From assembly GCF_018991925.1 (NCBI RefSeq), contig NW_024738604.1:372501-436500 (forward strand): a stretch of 64,000 nucleotides of DNA, in the 5' to 3' direction. The translations under genes were made by a program, and so were the position numbers. Positions 25,601-37,181 of this stretch are shown in pieces. Position 1 is the stretch's first letter. Every line of letters starts with the position of its first letter. A model generated the notes under the pieces. That model was given only the letters and a program-made list of their open reading frames with translations. It was not told the DNA's origin and searched no databases. This DNA comes from Homarus americanus. Taxonomy: Eukaryota > Arthropoda > Malacostraca > Decapoda > Nephropidae.

Positions 25601-28600
25601 TGTTCTTGGAAGTTCCAGAAAATGCACCTGATTTTCATCTCTCAAACCTGGAAAAAATATCTCCCATCCCCTTAATTATCCGGGTATCGGGAAAATTTTC
25701 TGGGAATTTTCCGGAAAATGTGCCCTTCGGAAAATCGTTCCCAAAACCGGAATTTTCCAGAATATTCCAGCTTTGGGAACGATTTTCCAAGAAAATTTTA
25801 ATTCCGGCTATCAGAGAGTTCCGGGTTTGAGGGATTCCGGCTAACGGAGATATTACTGTACTGTACTACATATTTGACAGTAAAGCTTAATAAAAAAAAT
25901 AAAAGTTGGATTTGTGTGCAGATTTGAGGGGCCTAAATTGGAAGGGTTTATAGTGTAGTGATTCAATTTTAGTCCTTATAAAATTTTGTTACATTTGGAT
26001 TAAAGTCATTTAAGTGTTCTGTGGCTGCACAGCATTGATAGTGCTCTGATTTTCCAGTCTAAGGAACAGTCCTGTGGAATGTATTTTAAATGTTGTATTT
26101 TAGTTTGAGATTTGTCTTGTATTTAGAGAATCCTTTTTAAAGTACTCCATTCTCAGAAATTTTCCCAAAATCAAATCTAGGATTGGAAAAAGACCTAATT
26201 ACCCAAACAGTATTAAATAAATGTGTAAGTGTTTCATGTTTCCTGAGGGGAGTAGATAGTCATCTTAGGTTATCAACATGAAAAATTGTACTTAGCATTA
26301 AGATTTGGTTTTTTCCCCAAATATTTTTTGTAAAAAGCTGCATTAGGAGTGTGACCTAAGGAAAAATTTAACTGTAGAAAATGAAACACTTTGTGAAGTA
26401 TTATTTAGAATCTTGACTAAATATAATTTTTTTCCTGGCAGCATCCATACATAGTGCCAGCAATCAGTAATATCGCCACTGAAGCTGGAGTGTGTGTTGT
26501 ACGGCCGTGGTTTCCTCAGGTAAGATTGCACGACCAGGAATTTTTAAGTTACATGAGGTTATTTAAATTCCTTCTAACATGCATTTAAATTCCAAATTGC
26601 TTGGAATTTTCTCTAAACTGACATATACATACCTTATTAACATCAGTGTTGCATCTTTAATTTCATAAAGGATATTTATTTCCAAGATAGCCAAGCAAAA
26701 ATTATCACATGTCTGATTCTTATGAAAGTTGAATGACATACTGTGGGGTGTTTCTAACTTTAAGTGTTCTGTATGTGCAGTTAAGGGTGCGTATACACTA
26801 GCGTACATTTTGGCCGAAATATGTGATTGACAAGAAGAAATGAAGCATAGGGTTTCGAATTGTCATTTATGAAAACATTATTGGGAACAATGCTGCAGAC
26901 AATTTGGGCAGAAGCTGTCAGCATTGTTGGCAACAATGTTTGTATCATTGTTTGCATATCTGTAGGGTTGAAGCTGTCAACATTGTTGGACACAACAGAG
27001 GTGAAGTAAACACTTAGTCCACACTAGTTGGATCACAGTACAACACGATGTTGGCAAGTGAAGACGTACTGCTTGCAGCAGTCACAGCAATGAATTTCTG
27101 TGGACAAAAGAGGCACTTTTGTTGCCATTTTTGGGTGTGGCCATCAATACAATGCTGAAACACAAGGGATCACAGAACTGTTTGGTAGCCCCAAGTATTC
27201 TGGTAAGAGTCTATAGATACTGTTCACTTATCTTGCTTTGTCTGTTCTGTACCTCCTTATATTTCTTATACTTGAGAAGTGTGCAGGGGAAAAGTCAAGC
27301 ACTTCATTAAAGAAAATAGGACTATCTTCTGGGAATTTTTTTATACAGGGTTCCTTCTTCCCCACCCATCAATCCGTTGTTTAAGTAATCCATGATCGGA
27401 AGTGACATGATAGAGGTATGTGATTATGAATGGCTGTTGTCAGCAGATGGAAGGAAGTCTAAGCCTGACACTACAGTATGTTGAAACAATATCTGTTTGA
27501 GCAATATGTACATGGTATATAATAAGATACTGTACAGTACTGTATATTATTACAGAGTACCAATTTATATGCCAGATAATTAGGCCTAATGTCTTTGGAC
27601 TGGGGTATGTAAGACAAGAGATATACTCAGGTGAATTAGTAGAAGCAGCTGAAGGGAGTATATACTGTATCCTTGGTCACAATGCACTAACTAGGCTGGG
27701 GTTTTGATCAGAACTCGTCACCTTCCACTGCCCTCAAAGAGTATTTAAGGATCATGAGAGAGGGAAAAACTTTGGATTTAGGGGGGAATACCTTAACTAG
27801 GTTACTCATCATGCAAGTGTTTAAGCCCTTTCATTTTTATTTACTTATTTTTCTATAAAAGCTCACTGTCTTTACTATTGCCTTTCTATTACTATTTTTC
27901 CATTTATCACTTTTTAACTTTTCACTGTAGAGATAGATGAACAAGGTTTTGTTGGTGGTCAGACAAGTGTGACAACCATTAGCTGCCTTGAGGAGGGATT
28001 AGTTGATTGTGGTAATTACATCTCTGGCGACGTAGTGCCTTGAAGGGAGTGGCCGCAGTTGGTTGGTGGTGTCAGTGTGTCTGTCCACCCCTAGAAAGCC
28101 GGCAGGTATTAGTATACTGTATACATGTTTACATGTAGGAAAATATGAGAATTTGTCATAACATACTTGTAAGATGTATATGGTATCAACCAATAAATAT
28201 ACACACCATATCATGTTTCATTACATACCTCCATTCTGGCATCATGTGTAGGGCATAGTTTGTTTCTGTTTAGCAGAAAACTCATGCTTTTCAAAGCAAG
28301 CCACTTATTTGTATGTAGATGTGTTGCACCATCACCTGATTTGTTCCCTTGTTTGTTTGTTTTTCTTCCCTCCCTCTCAAACTGTTTAAGCAAGCTTTTC
28401 ATCTTTTCAACTTTGCTTTGTCTATTTTCAAAGCTTCAGAAATGGCCTTCCAATCATCTGTCTTCTTGACTTTGTTTTTATACTCTGTAACAGTGACATC
28501 CCATAATACCAGGTTGGAATGATACATCTCTAATAACATGAGAATTATTTCTTGGGTCCACTCTATATCCCAAATATACCTGATACTGGCACAACCTCCC

Positions 28601-31600
28601 ATTACCCTTCTAGGTGTGTGTGTGTGTGTGTGTGTGTGCTCAGCTGGATTCACTGCTGCCACATGTAGCCTCGTCCACATGAGTGCTACCAACGTGATTT
28701 TACTAACATTACCAACATATGTGTGAAACATATCTCTTGCTCAAAATGATTTGAACACTACTGTTTCCAACATTGGGGTCCATGACATTATTGTTGACAT
28801 GGTTACCAACACATCTTATTGTCTAGTGCGGCCGCACTAACAGAGTCGTAACCCTGTGCCTCGTTTTTTACTGTCGATCACGTTTTGGGTAAAACGTTTG
28901 GGAATGTTGCCGCACCCTAATGTGGCCTTAGCAAAGCTTGAGAAATTCAACATTGGGGATATATCCCTGGACTTTGTAAATGAGTTCTGCTTCCTGGGTG
29001 ACATAATTAGTGCTAGAAGTGCCAGAAATGGCTGAAGGAAGTTGAGGGAGTTGCTGCCTCTATTAATGGTAAGAGAACCTTTATTTTTTTTTCATATGAA
29101 AGGAAAGTTGTATGCAACTGGCATGAGAAGTGTGATGTTGTATGACAGAAACGGGTGGTTAAAAATGATGACATATATAGGCTTGAGTGACCTAAGATGA
29201 TTTGAACATGTGGAGAGAAAGGGGAAAACTAATTGGATTAAGAGGTGCATAAACCTAATTATAAAGGGGAGGAGAACCAGGGGTAGGCTAAGAATGAAAT
29301 GGAGAGAGGTTGTAAGAAATGACATCAGAGTTAACAACCTGGTGAGAGAGGCTGCAAGAGACCATGCAGCATGGAGAGCTGCCATCTGGTAATCATGGTT
29401 AATCCACCCAAGTATGGAAAATGGCCGTAAAATGTTGAAAATGGTGGTGAATTCACAAATATTTTGATGTCTCACCAATACATAAAATCAAGATAGGATA
29501 GACCTTTTGATAATTTATTAACCCATCCCACATTACAATATGGTGGGTGAATGCATGAGTTTTTAAACAAAGGACTGGTCATGAAGTATCCACCAGCATA
29601 AAAACTTTTTCATTGTTAACCTTTGATGATCACGTTGTCTTTTATCCATAATGTTCTAATACTTTACACTTTTTGTGGCTAGAGTTCAGTTGGACTATCT
29701 GGCATAATTTTGAACAAAATATACCAGACAATTACCCTATAGTGTGAAAAATTTAAATATTGCACATGAAAGAAAATTAAAATTTTCCCCCCAAAATATA
29801 AGAGTGGCCAGCTTGGATATTCTGTGTTAAGGAGTGTCACTCAACTAAATGTGACTCTTTGTAGGGAAGTGTTCGTGATATGATACACCAGGCCAAGCCA
29901 AGAGGAAGTTCTTTGGTTAAATACTCCAGTGATAAGCTCTGCTCCATTCAACAAAAGGACTGTGCAATTTATGGCCGGCAGATACTGGAGGCCCTTCTGT
30001 TCTTGCATGAGAAAGGTTTAGGACATGGTGAGTGGGTTAAGTGCTTACTGAAGCATCCTATATATTGTATTCTGTTATATGTTTGTGCATGCAGAGTAAT
30101 TTTTATTTGATTTGGTGGTGTCCAATTCTGTTTTGTTGTTTCAAGCTGCATTTTGACATGATATAGTATAATAATTTCAGGAAAGTGAAGAATAAATATT
30201 GAATAATGAGTGGGCAATTCTCTTATGTTTATATTTGAAGCTGTCATCAAAAAGTATAGGTTTGGCAATATGAAGTTTATTAGTGGTACTCATTATCCAC
30301 TCTCTTACTGTAGCCTCTTTTAGTGATCTGACAAATGTTGAGGTTACCTAGACTCTTCTTTGACTGCTGTGCATTTTAAAAGCAATTGTCTTTTCTGTTT
30401 TGTAATTCAGTGGTGTCCAACAAATCTTTTAACATTCAGGATGAAAATGTCCCCAAATTGTATACCTGTAGTTTGGGAAATAAGGCTAGAAATACAGTAC
30501 ACTACATGTATACATCCCCTTCAAAGTATATTTTACACAAATAAAACTTTTCTTGGTACAAAAACTATTATGCAGTAAGTCTTCTATTTAAGCCGCTTCT
30601 ATACGAGATGTTTTACTACATTGTTGCCAGTGAATTTGTGAGTGTAATGCAATTTAAAATGCATTGACACCATTGTGATGAAAGAAAAATGATCCAACAT
30701 ATTTTGTTTAGTCTTTAGCTTTCAGATTTTATGATTTTCATTAAAAAATATATTTTTCATTTTATTAACTACTTTATTCCTGTAGGTCACCTTCACACTG
30801 GGAATTTGGTGATTGATAATAATGTGTGTCGACTGTTAGAGCTTGAAAACCAAGTTGTAGGGCTTCCAAATCAGCTGAGATCACACATGATTCACCATCG
30901 GAAGATTAATTCAATCGAAGCAATTGATGTCTACTGTTTTGGCCACGTGTTGTATGAAATGATATTTCAGAAGCGTCTTACAACTAACACCTGTAATGAG
31001 TTGCCTCCAGAATGCCCAGCATTGTCTAGTAAGTTTATTGTTGATGAAGAAGTTGTACTATATTTGTAGGTTACTAAGTACAGTAGAGATAGAGTTTGTT
31101 TATATGTCTTCATAATATGCTCAATGAGTTTACTTAAGCATGTCCTCTTCTTGCACCATGAATTAAATTCATATTATCATTTAGTTTTCTGTAAGCAACT
31201 TTTTAAAAGAGAATACAGTACTAACATTTATGTTGTGGTATACTGTACATTTGTACTACGGTATATTAAATTTTAATTGGGTGAAGTATTGTTGACCATT
31301 CATCCTGTGGGTGACTATAACAGTGTTTGTGGTTATTAGGGTCAGTGCTGGAGAGTATCCTAAGCGCAGAAGCATGTAAGAATGGGCTCCCAACTGTTGC
31401 TGGACTCCTCACTCATCCTTTCTTCAATCAGGTAAAGTACCACATTATTGTACTGTACAGCTACTCCTCGACTTACGACCAACTATACTTACGACCACCC
31501 GGACATACGACCGCCCCAGTCGTACCAAAAATTTTTCAAATTACGTACTTTCGAGTCCCGATGTTAGTGACCCTCCAGTCAAAATAATTGCCCACCCCTG

Positions 31601-34600
31601 AATTAGAGGCATTACCTTTGGAGTTTTATTAAATTATAAATTTGTTTTTCTTGATTGGGTTTATGTTTCACTTATTCATATATTTATTTGAATTTGCATA
31701 GGTTCCACTTCACAGCTACGAGAAACCCAGCCTCCGCCTCCCATCCAGTGTCAAGCAGGCTATAGCACTTTCACATGAGGCCATGTTCACCAGACTTGCA
31801 GCTGATCAAAAGAAGGTAATGATTAGGAAGAAGGAAGAGGTACTGTACATATATAGTACTGTATATCAGTATGCACTAGTTTCTCCCCAGCCATTTACCA
31901 CATATACTACAGGGAGAGGTTTAAAGATAATAGCTATTCAGTTTTTTATGTGCAGGATTTATATACAAAAGACAAGTACAGTTCAACAAAATTTAGGCTA
32001 GAGTCTTTAAGTACCTGTACTGTTTGCACATTTTGAGTTATAATATTGGTTGAAACTTTTAATGATTATGGTTTTGGGTATTTTTGCAGATACGACAACA
32101 GAGAAAGCTGTCCAAGTTTGAAGCCTTTGTTTCACAACAGTCCAGCAAGAATAGATCAAAAAAAGTATGTTAAAGGCTTAAGCGTATGAAATTGAAATTC
32201 ACATTGTATTGGTGATTCAGAATTTCTTTCTGTTATGACAATTCCTTCTTGTCACTGATATTGGATTTGAACTCAATTGAACTGATTTAGATAGGCACTT
32301 CTTCAAATCATCGAGCTAAACTTGGAGCTACCACAGTCTGCATTTCCAAAATGATGATTTAGGTAATTAGACTAACACAATTGGGTTGTTTTCAATGAGT
32401 TCGTGATCTCTTGGGCTTTACTAAGTCTTTACTCTTCCTGAAAGGGATCTCCTTAATGTGTATTGTATAGACAAAATCATTACTATCTTGGTTGATGTGA
32501 GTGAAAAAATACATGGATGTTCCTTGTATTTATAGTTGTTGTCTTGAATATTTCCTGTCACTTTATGTTAGTCATCACCACAGTCCCTTGGTACTTTTTT
32601 ACCTTCTTTGAGATCTCAGTGCATGATGAGTCGCCCAGAACAGAAGTGGAAGAGGGAGTAAAGATAGTGATCTTTTGTCTTTATGAAACAAAATAGAGAT
32701 GCTGTAAAGTTGTGTATAACTTGAATGATATAAATTCTCTTTTCAGCATTTGCATCTTGAAACTAATGGTGAATCAGCAAAAAGTAATGAAAGATCACCT
32801 GGAGACTCAGTGAACAATACAGGTAGGAAGTGTTCTGCATCTTGTTTGATTGTTTTTAGCTAAGTTTATCTAGACCCCATGGTTCTATTGATAACATTCT
32901 GGACTCTCATAAGCAGAGGTTGAATTTTTTGTGGCCAGGGAAGGTTTGTAGAGTTATTGTGCTATGGTGTGCCTCAAGCTGGCACTAGTCATATAGACAG
33001 TTTGTGCTAAGCTAACACATTTGCCTGGATCTACACCACCCTACAAAGTGTGAGAAATTGCATAAAGAAAATAATATACAGTCAATCCTCGCTTTACGCG
33101 GTTCCACTTTACGCGTTTCCACGTTTATGCGGTACCCTACCGAAACCGGAATGCTCACTTTCCGCGGTGTGTGTACCCTTTTACGCGGAGAGCGGCGCGA
33201 GCAGGGTGCGCACAAGGTCGCCCAGTCATCAAAACATTACCGAGTTCTTCACCCGCCACCCACCACAGCCGGCCCAAGTCAGTGATGGTGATAATGATAG
33301 TGAGGATATGGACTTTGAGGGGTTTAACAAAGAGGCCCTGCAAGCCTCTGTGGTGGATAGTGATACAAGTGATACAGGTGAGGGCCAATAATCTGCCTTC
33401 TGCCACGGAACCAACCCCCCATCCCCGTGTGCCCAGCCATCTTTTCTACTAATGTAAGTGTTAAAAAACCTAATATTATTGATATTTCTCTTAATTATTA
33501 ATTGTGTGTGCATACCATCATAAAATTAAGAAGTTATTTTTACTACAACGTAGGTATTGTGTCTGAAAAAGTGGAGTTTGGGGGTCTGCCCGGTCTCTAT
33601 TTCAATTAATCCCATATGTTATGTTGTTCACTTTACGCGTTTCTCACTTTACGCGGGCCGCCTTGGGTTCAATTGACTGCGTAAAGTGAGGGTTCACTGT
33701 ATACGAAGTAAAGTTTGAGTGGTTTTAACATTGGTGTTGCATTTACCTTTAGTGGATTAACAGGTAACACTGAAACCCCAAGCTGAATTTATAACACTTA
33801 CAGTATGATGCAAGTTTCAGATTATTTTTGCTTTTAGTCCTTATATGCTACTTAAAAGGCCACATGAGTTTGATTTCCTACACTTAAATGCTGCTAAAAT
33901 ATCCACTTAAGTTTGATTTTATAAAACTTAAATGTTGCTAAAAATGCCATATAAATTTAATTTGCTACACATTAGTGTTTAAAAATCAATCACTGGTCCT
34001 TGAGAAGAAAAGGTTTGTTTCTTCTTCAAGAAATTTGCCTTTATATGCATGGTTCAAGTGCATGAGAATACATATTGTTAAATATTTTATTGAGATATGT
34101 TTAAAAGGTAGTGATTTTTAATTGCATTTGTAGAGTCTACATGGTTAGAAAATAGTGCATCAATCATATCTTAGATGGCATCCTTGATGAAAAGATGCAC
34201 TCTAAAATGATCACTTGATACATTATATGTCATGGGAAACTTTGCAAGTAATAGGAGATAAGGAAGTCATTATTAATTGCTTACCACATTGCAAGCAAAT
34301 ATACTGTAATTAACACGACCTCTATTTTCTTGGTAGCAGTACAGCAAGATGTGAACATCAGACGGTCAGTACACTTTAGCTGTGCATGATTTATAGATTG
34401 GGTTGTTATTGCTTGGAAGGATCTCCTGCTTTCTCTTCTCTATTATTTTCAATATGTTTTATGTAGCTTTTAAGTTATCTTGTTATTTTACTGTGTCAAT
34501 GCAGGTTCTCATTCAAAGCTTCATATATGGCATTATCCTAGGGGGAAAATATCATAGAACGTGCATGTGATCCATGTAAATGAAGGTAACTCCAAGGAAA

Positions 34601-37181
34601 ACTGAAACTCAATCACCCCCAAATGTTTTACATTCTCAAGGGAAGGTGCAATTTTAGGATGTGTCTAATTTTACTGCTGTATATGGTTACTCTCTTTTTC
34701 TGTGGTAGTAGATTCCCTTTCTGTTTGCTTTATCTATTCATCAGTGGATATGTCTATCTATTGCAGGGTGGCTGGTAAATGTAGTCATGGCATATTAATG
34801 TATTTACTTTTCTGATGGCGCTCTGCATTGACAATTTGTTTATTGCTTTGTACAGAACTGCTATGGTTTATTTAGGAGTACAGTACAGGTATCCCTCAAT
34901 AATACACATCTTTATTATAATACGAAAACTATTCTCACGTATACGAATGATGGACCCAGCAAAAATTCAAATTGCACATACCTTCCCACAATTAACTTCC
35001 CACCATTCACTTATTATACACTGCAAATGCAGTTATTCCTCATTATCCATGTGTATTGAATCATTTTACAATGGCATCCAAGTGTTGTGTTGATTCTTTG
35101 GCTTCACCCAACATTGCCAAGGGACCGAGTAAACCTGTAATAATTGAAAACAAGTGTGAAACAATGAGACAATTTCCGGCAGTTAGTGTTAATTGAAGCA
35201 TTAGGCCTACCGTTTCAGCCCAAATTTGGATTTTGTTTTAAATATCAGCACAGTATAAGCACTCCTGAGCATGCTGATTCTGAATCTATGGTCACCGAAT
35301 CGATTGTTGGGTAATTAGTAGTTGTACTGTTGCTTGGAAAATTTTAATGATTTTTTCAATACTAATTAATTGCCAACATTCAGTTCCGAGGTGTGATTGT
35401 GGTATTTTTGTGTTATTCTAGAAGTTTAATTAGTTAAACCCCTTAGTACTGTATAGGTACTCCTGAGCATACTAAGTCCGAATCTATGGTCGACAATTCG
35501 ATTGCGGGGAAATTAGTCATCATAACAACGCATGGAAGATTTGAATTATTTTTCAAAGCTAATTATCGCCAGCTATGGGTTTTCGAGAAAAGTATATATA
35601 TTAATATCTCCGTTAGCCGGAATCCCTCAAACCCGGAACTCTCCGATAGTCGGAATTGAAATTTTCTCAGAAAATCGTTCCCAGAGCCCGAATTTTCCGG
35701 AAAATTCCGGCTTTGGGAACGTTTTTCCAAGGGTCACATTTTCCGGAAAATTAAAAGAAAATTTTCCAAATACCCCCAAAATTCTGGGGATGTGGGATTT
35801 TTTTCCCGGTTTGAGAGATGAAAATCAGGCGCATTTTCTGGAAATTCTGATAACATTTTTCTGTTACCCGGAAAATTCCGGGGATGAGGGATATTTTTCC
35901 AGGTTTGAGAGATGATGCAATGGGCAATTTCTGGAACATCCAAGAAAATTTTAACGTTGCTCGGAAAATTCTGGAAAATTCAGGGGATGAGGGATTTTTT
36001 CCGGCTTTGAGAGAGTCGTTTTGTTACCCGAAAATCTCTCATTCCCGGAAATGCTCTGCACCAATTATTCTGGCTAATGGGGATATCACTGTACTGTACT
36101 TTTCTTTCAAAAATTAAATTTAAGGAGTTTTAACTGTTTATTACTTCCAGATTAACACAAAAACACTAAACAAATTACAGGATCATAAATTCGGCAAATT
36201 ATTGAACCTTGAAATAATTAGATGTAAAACATCAAACGTTGGGTCCATAAGTTGTAATCGCCTATAAATACATTTTCTCATGAATATACCCGTTCACTAA
36301 CTTTCCAATTAAACACATTAGTTACTGACAGTATTTTTATAACCACTACAATATTAATAAGTTGGAAGTCTTCATTATACCTGTTTCCATACATAAAGGC
36401 TTCCATTAATGGCCTAATCTTTATGATTTTGTGTATTATCCGACCAAGTCTATGGGGTGAGAAACCAGTTCATTGATTATCTTTACTTTCTTACTGCAAC
36501 TAGAGCTTTCGCATAATAGTTTTTTATTCACTTTGTATGATAGTTGGAGGATCAAGCCCCAGTCATTTCATGAATTGAGTTGTATCTTAGGGCAGGTTAA
36601 ATAGGATGAAATGGGAAACCGTGTTGATCATGTCAGTTTTGAACATACAGTACATACAAAATTTATTGAGGCTGTCAAAATTCATTTTCATTTTTGGTGT
36701 TGTCAGTATAATGAAGCTGATGGAGAAACTTTTGGGAATCTCTTCACCCTTAATGAGCAAGCAACGATTCTCTAATCTGCCCCATTATGCACAAAAACTA
36801 TAATCCCTACAAGTACCATCTCAGTTGATGTTTGTAGCCATTTAAAGATGAAGTACAGTATGTATTTTTCTCATAAAGAAAATTTAATGATAAAAGATTT
36901 CTTGTTTTACAGGTAATTTTCCAAACTCTAATAATGATGGACAGAAAAGTCCCTCATCATCATCCCAAACATCATCACTCTCACCACCGCCGCCCCCACC
37001 TCCACCTACGCTTGTAACTCCCTTACCTCCTCCTGTCAAATCTATACCTGATGACTCTCCTCCTGGTAAACCTCTGGATTTGGGTGAAGAGCATGCAGCC
37101 CTTCTATCTTCAATCTCTGGATTCAAAAAGGGCAAGCTCAGGAGGACAGAGACAAATGACCGTAGCGCACCCAGTATTTAG
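19659..37181 (+). CDS. PXK: PXK: PX domain, pseudokinase and WH2 protein, complete in 12 exons
   Basis: Exons: 19659-19760, 23977-24168, 24481-24577, 25030-25256, 26442-26519, 29865-30027, 30786-31028, 31340-31431, 31702-31815, 32090-32164, 32747-32822 and 36913-37181 (stop TAG). All introns are GT-AG and all phases fit, giving 575 residues, close to the 578 I recall for human PXK. The start is the ATG before SVFEKKKEDRLSTDD, aligned with the family's N-terminus. Residues 35-130 are a PX domain (RYSDF 55-59, PPKK 77-80) that binds phosphoinositides on endosomes. A degenerate kinase fold follows: GHLHTGN at 286-293 replaces the HRD loop and LLELEN at 303-308 replaces DFG, so catalysis is unlikely. 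There is an eight-proline run at 511-518 and a C-terminal WH2-like actin-binding segment (ALLSSISGFKKGKLRR, from about 548). Family role: endosomal trafficking of receptors such as EGFR and modulation of Na,K-ATPase. Introns 5 and 11 hold transposons. Confidence 0.95.
20206..21182 (+). mobile_element. long-TIR non-autonomous DNA element, copy with both ends
   Basis: The first about 78 bases (from GAGAACACTGATCACCAGAA to GGTAAGTATTTT at about 20284) are mirrored as an inverted repeat at about 21103-21182 (AAAATATTTACTATAATGAT ... GTTGTTCTC). Inside there is a second pair of arms: 20820-20888 (ACCAACCAAA, CCTACCTAACCT, TTAAACAGAAAGAAC) and 20980-21072 (its reverse complement). A related element lies inverted at 62086-62999. 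No transposase frame was found, and the target duplication and superfamily were not resolved. Confidence 0.8.
22690..22978 (-). mobile_element. CR1/L2-like LINE 3' end, antisense in PXK intron 1
   Basis: The minus strand encodes GSQLKVEEAASPENCEGELF, then RVVNSWNNLPECVVMAPSV, then CFKTRLEQHW, to the end of ORF2. RVVN-W-N-LP--VV-AP-V--FK-RLD-HW is the well-known C-terminal end of CR1/L2-group reverse transcriptases. The copy ends in a short A-rich 3' tail (plus-strand TTTTAATTTTATCCTC). Two further copies lie at 63091-63565 and 63668-63762. Confidence 0.85.
23096..23620 (-). pseudogene. possible decayed coding fragment with acidic segment
   Basis: On the minus strand, 23620 to about 23470 reads TLDSSATHQELLDLSSIDL followed by GDKDSDGEEADPDDVKF, an acidic segment of the kind found at the N-terminus of piggyBac-like transposases. 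A stop follows, and the open frame 23446-23096 continues in another frame without a recognisable motif. It may be a transposase remnant or chance. I do not assign a family. Confidence 0.25.
25474..25858 (-). mobile_element. pogo-like MITE with CCGGAAAATTTTCC repeats, copy 1 (PXK intron 4)
   Basis: The right end reads GGCTAACGGAGATATTACTG followed by TA. Read on the minus strand the element starts CAGTAATATCTCCGTTAGCC, the same start (after mutation) as the copy at 35600-36091, which lies in the opposite orientation. The interior is built from degenerate GGAATTTTCCGG / GGAAAATTCC phrases. The left end, near ACCCGGAACAATTGGTG, is eroded. It sits in the intron between PXK exons 4 and 5. Confidence 0.7.
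27040..27200 (+). pseudogene. faint Harbinger transposase N-terminal remnant
   Basis: The plus strand reads MLASEDVLLAAVTAMNFCGQ, then KRHFCCHFWVWPSIQ, a stop, and NTRDH. The pattern (acidic start, K/R-R, WVRP, N-T-G-A) resembles the start of Harbinger nucleases. It is broken by a stop and the catalytic region is not recognisable. The identity rests on its position inside the TAA-flanked element as much as on the sequence. Confidence 0.4.
28211..28640 (-). pseudogene. MADF-domain protein remnant of the Harbinger element, frameshifted
   Basis: From about 28563 the minus strand reads EWTQEIILMLLEMYHSNLVL, WDVTVTEYKNKVKKTDDW, KAISEALKID. It continues after a one-base frame change near 28400 as MKSLLKQFEREGRKTNKQ, then SGDGATHLHTNKWLALKSMSF. 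The leading helix with LW and Y-N, W--I---L, and the second half with L---F--E--K and SG-G-------W, define a MADF (Myb/SANT-like) DNA-binding domain. Upstream, a GT microsatellite (28613-28639) has expanded into the gene. Such proteins accompany Harbinger transposases as DNA-binding partners. Confidence 0.7.
28930..29400 (+). mobile_element. LINE reverse-transcriptase C-terminal fragment, copy 2
   Basis: The plus strand reads LDFVNEFCFLGDIISARSAR, RKLRELLPLLM, MKGKLYATGMRSVML, then EHVERKGKTNWIKRC, KGRRTRGRLRMKWREVVRND and REAARDHAAWRAAIW before a stop at about 29391. This is the same family and region as 17200-17840. Several stops and a frameshift make it a relic. It begins 13 bases beyond the Harbinger element's right end, within PXK intron 5. 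Confidence 0.8.
31458..31590 (+). mobile_element. solo left end of a CAGCTACTCCTCGACTTACG-type MITE (PXK intron 8)
   Basis: After TA, the sequence CAGCTACTCCTCGACTTACG and the next about 100 bases (CGTACCAAAAATTTTTCAAATTACG, TTTCGAGTCCCGATGT) match the left half of the element at 44649-44919. No right TIR follows, so the copy is truncated. Confidence 0.75.
33079..33699 (+). mobile_element. Tigger-like non-autonomous element A (PXK intron 11)
   Basis: TA|CAGTCAATCCTCGCTTTACG at the left and GTAAAGTGAGGGTTCACTG|TA at the right are imperfect inverted repeats. The interior keeps what looks like a transposase C-terminal tail on the plus strand: ITEFFTRHPPQPAQVSD, then SEDMDFEGFNKEALQASVVD and a stop near 33390. 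Most of the transposase is missing. A close relative lies at 51632-52200 in the ARF gene. Confidence 0.8.
35600..36091 (+). mobile_element. pogo-like MITE with CCGGAAAATTTTCC repeats, copy 2
   Basis: The left end AATATCTCCGTTAGCCGGAA and the right end TTCTGGCTAATGGGGATATC followed by ACTG|TA are inverted repeats. The interior has repeated GGAAAATTCCGG, GTTACCCGGAAAATTC and GTTTGAGAGATG phrases, an internal amplification. It is the inverted partner of 25474-25858. Confidence 0.75.

Larger units (their letters stand above)
26785..28917. mobile_element. PIF/Harbinger-like transposon in PXK intron 5
   Basis: The left end is TAA|GGGTGCGTATACACTAGCG and the right end is GTTGCCGCACCC|TAA, giving a 3-base TAA target duplication of the TWA type used by PIF/Harbinger elements. 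The subterminal DNA also agrees in inverse orientation (left ATTTTGGCCGAAATATGTGATTGACA; right, reversed, CGTTTTACCCAAAACGTGATCGACA). The 2133-base element carries a MADF-domain gene remnant on the minus strand and a faint transposase-like remnant on the plus strand, the two-gene arrangement typical of Harbinger elements. Confidence 0.75.
32823..36912. other. PXK intron 11, with two transposons
   Basis: The intron before the last exon is about 4.1 kb and carries a Tigger-like copy at 33079-33699 and a pogo-like MITE at 35600-36091. A TACAGGTATCCCTCAATAATAC-type TIR end occurs at about 34885 without a visible partner. The remaining open frames show no exon evidence. Confidence 0.65.

Noticed and set aside
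29092..29478. 128-codon minus-strand frame
   Set aside because: It is the shadow of the plus-strand LINE fragment, whose conserved residues are on the other strand.
33050..33513. Several overlapping open frames on both strands
   Set aside because: All lie in Tigger element A. One plus-strand frame is a transposase tail; the others are shadows in GC-rich repeat DNA.
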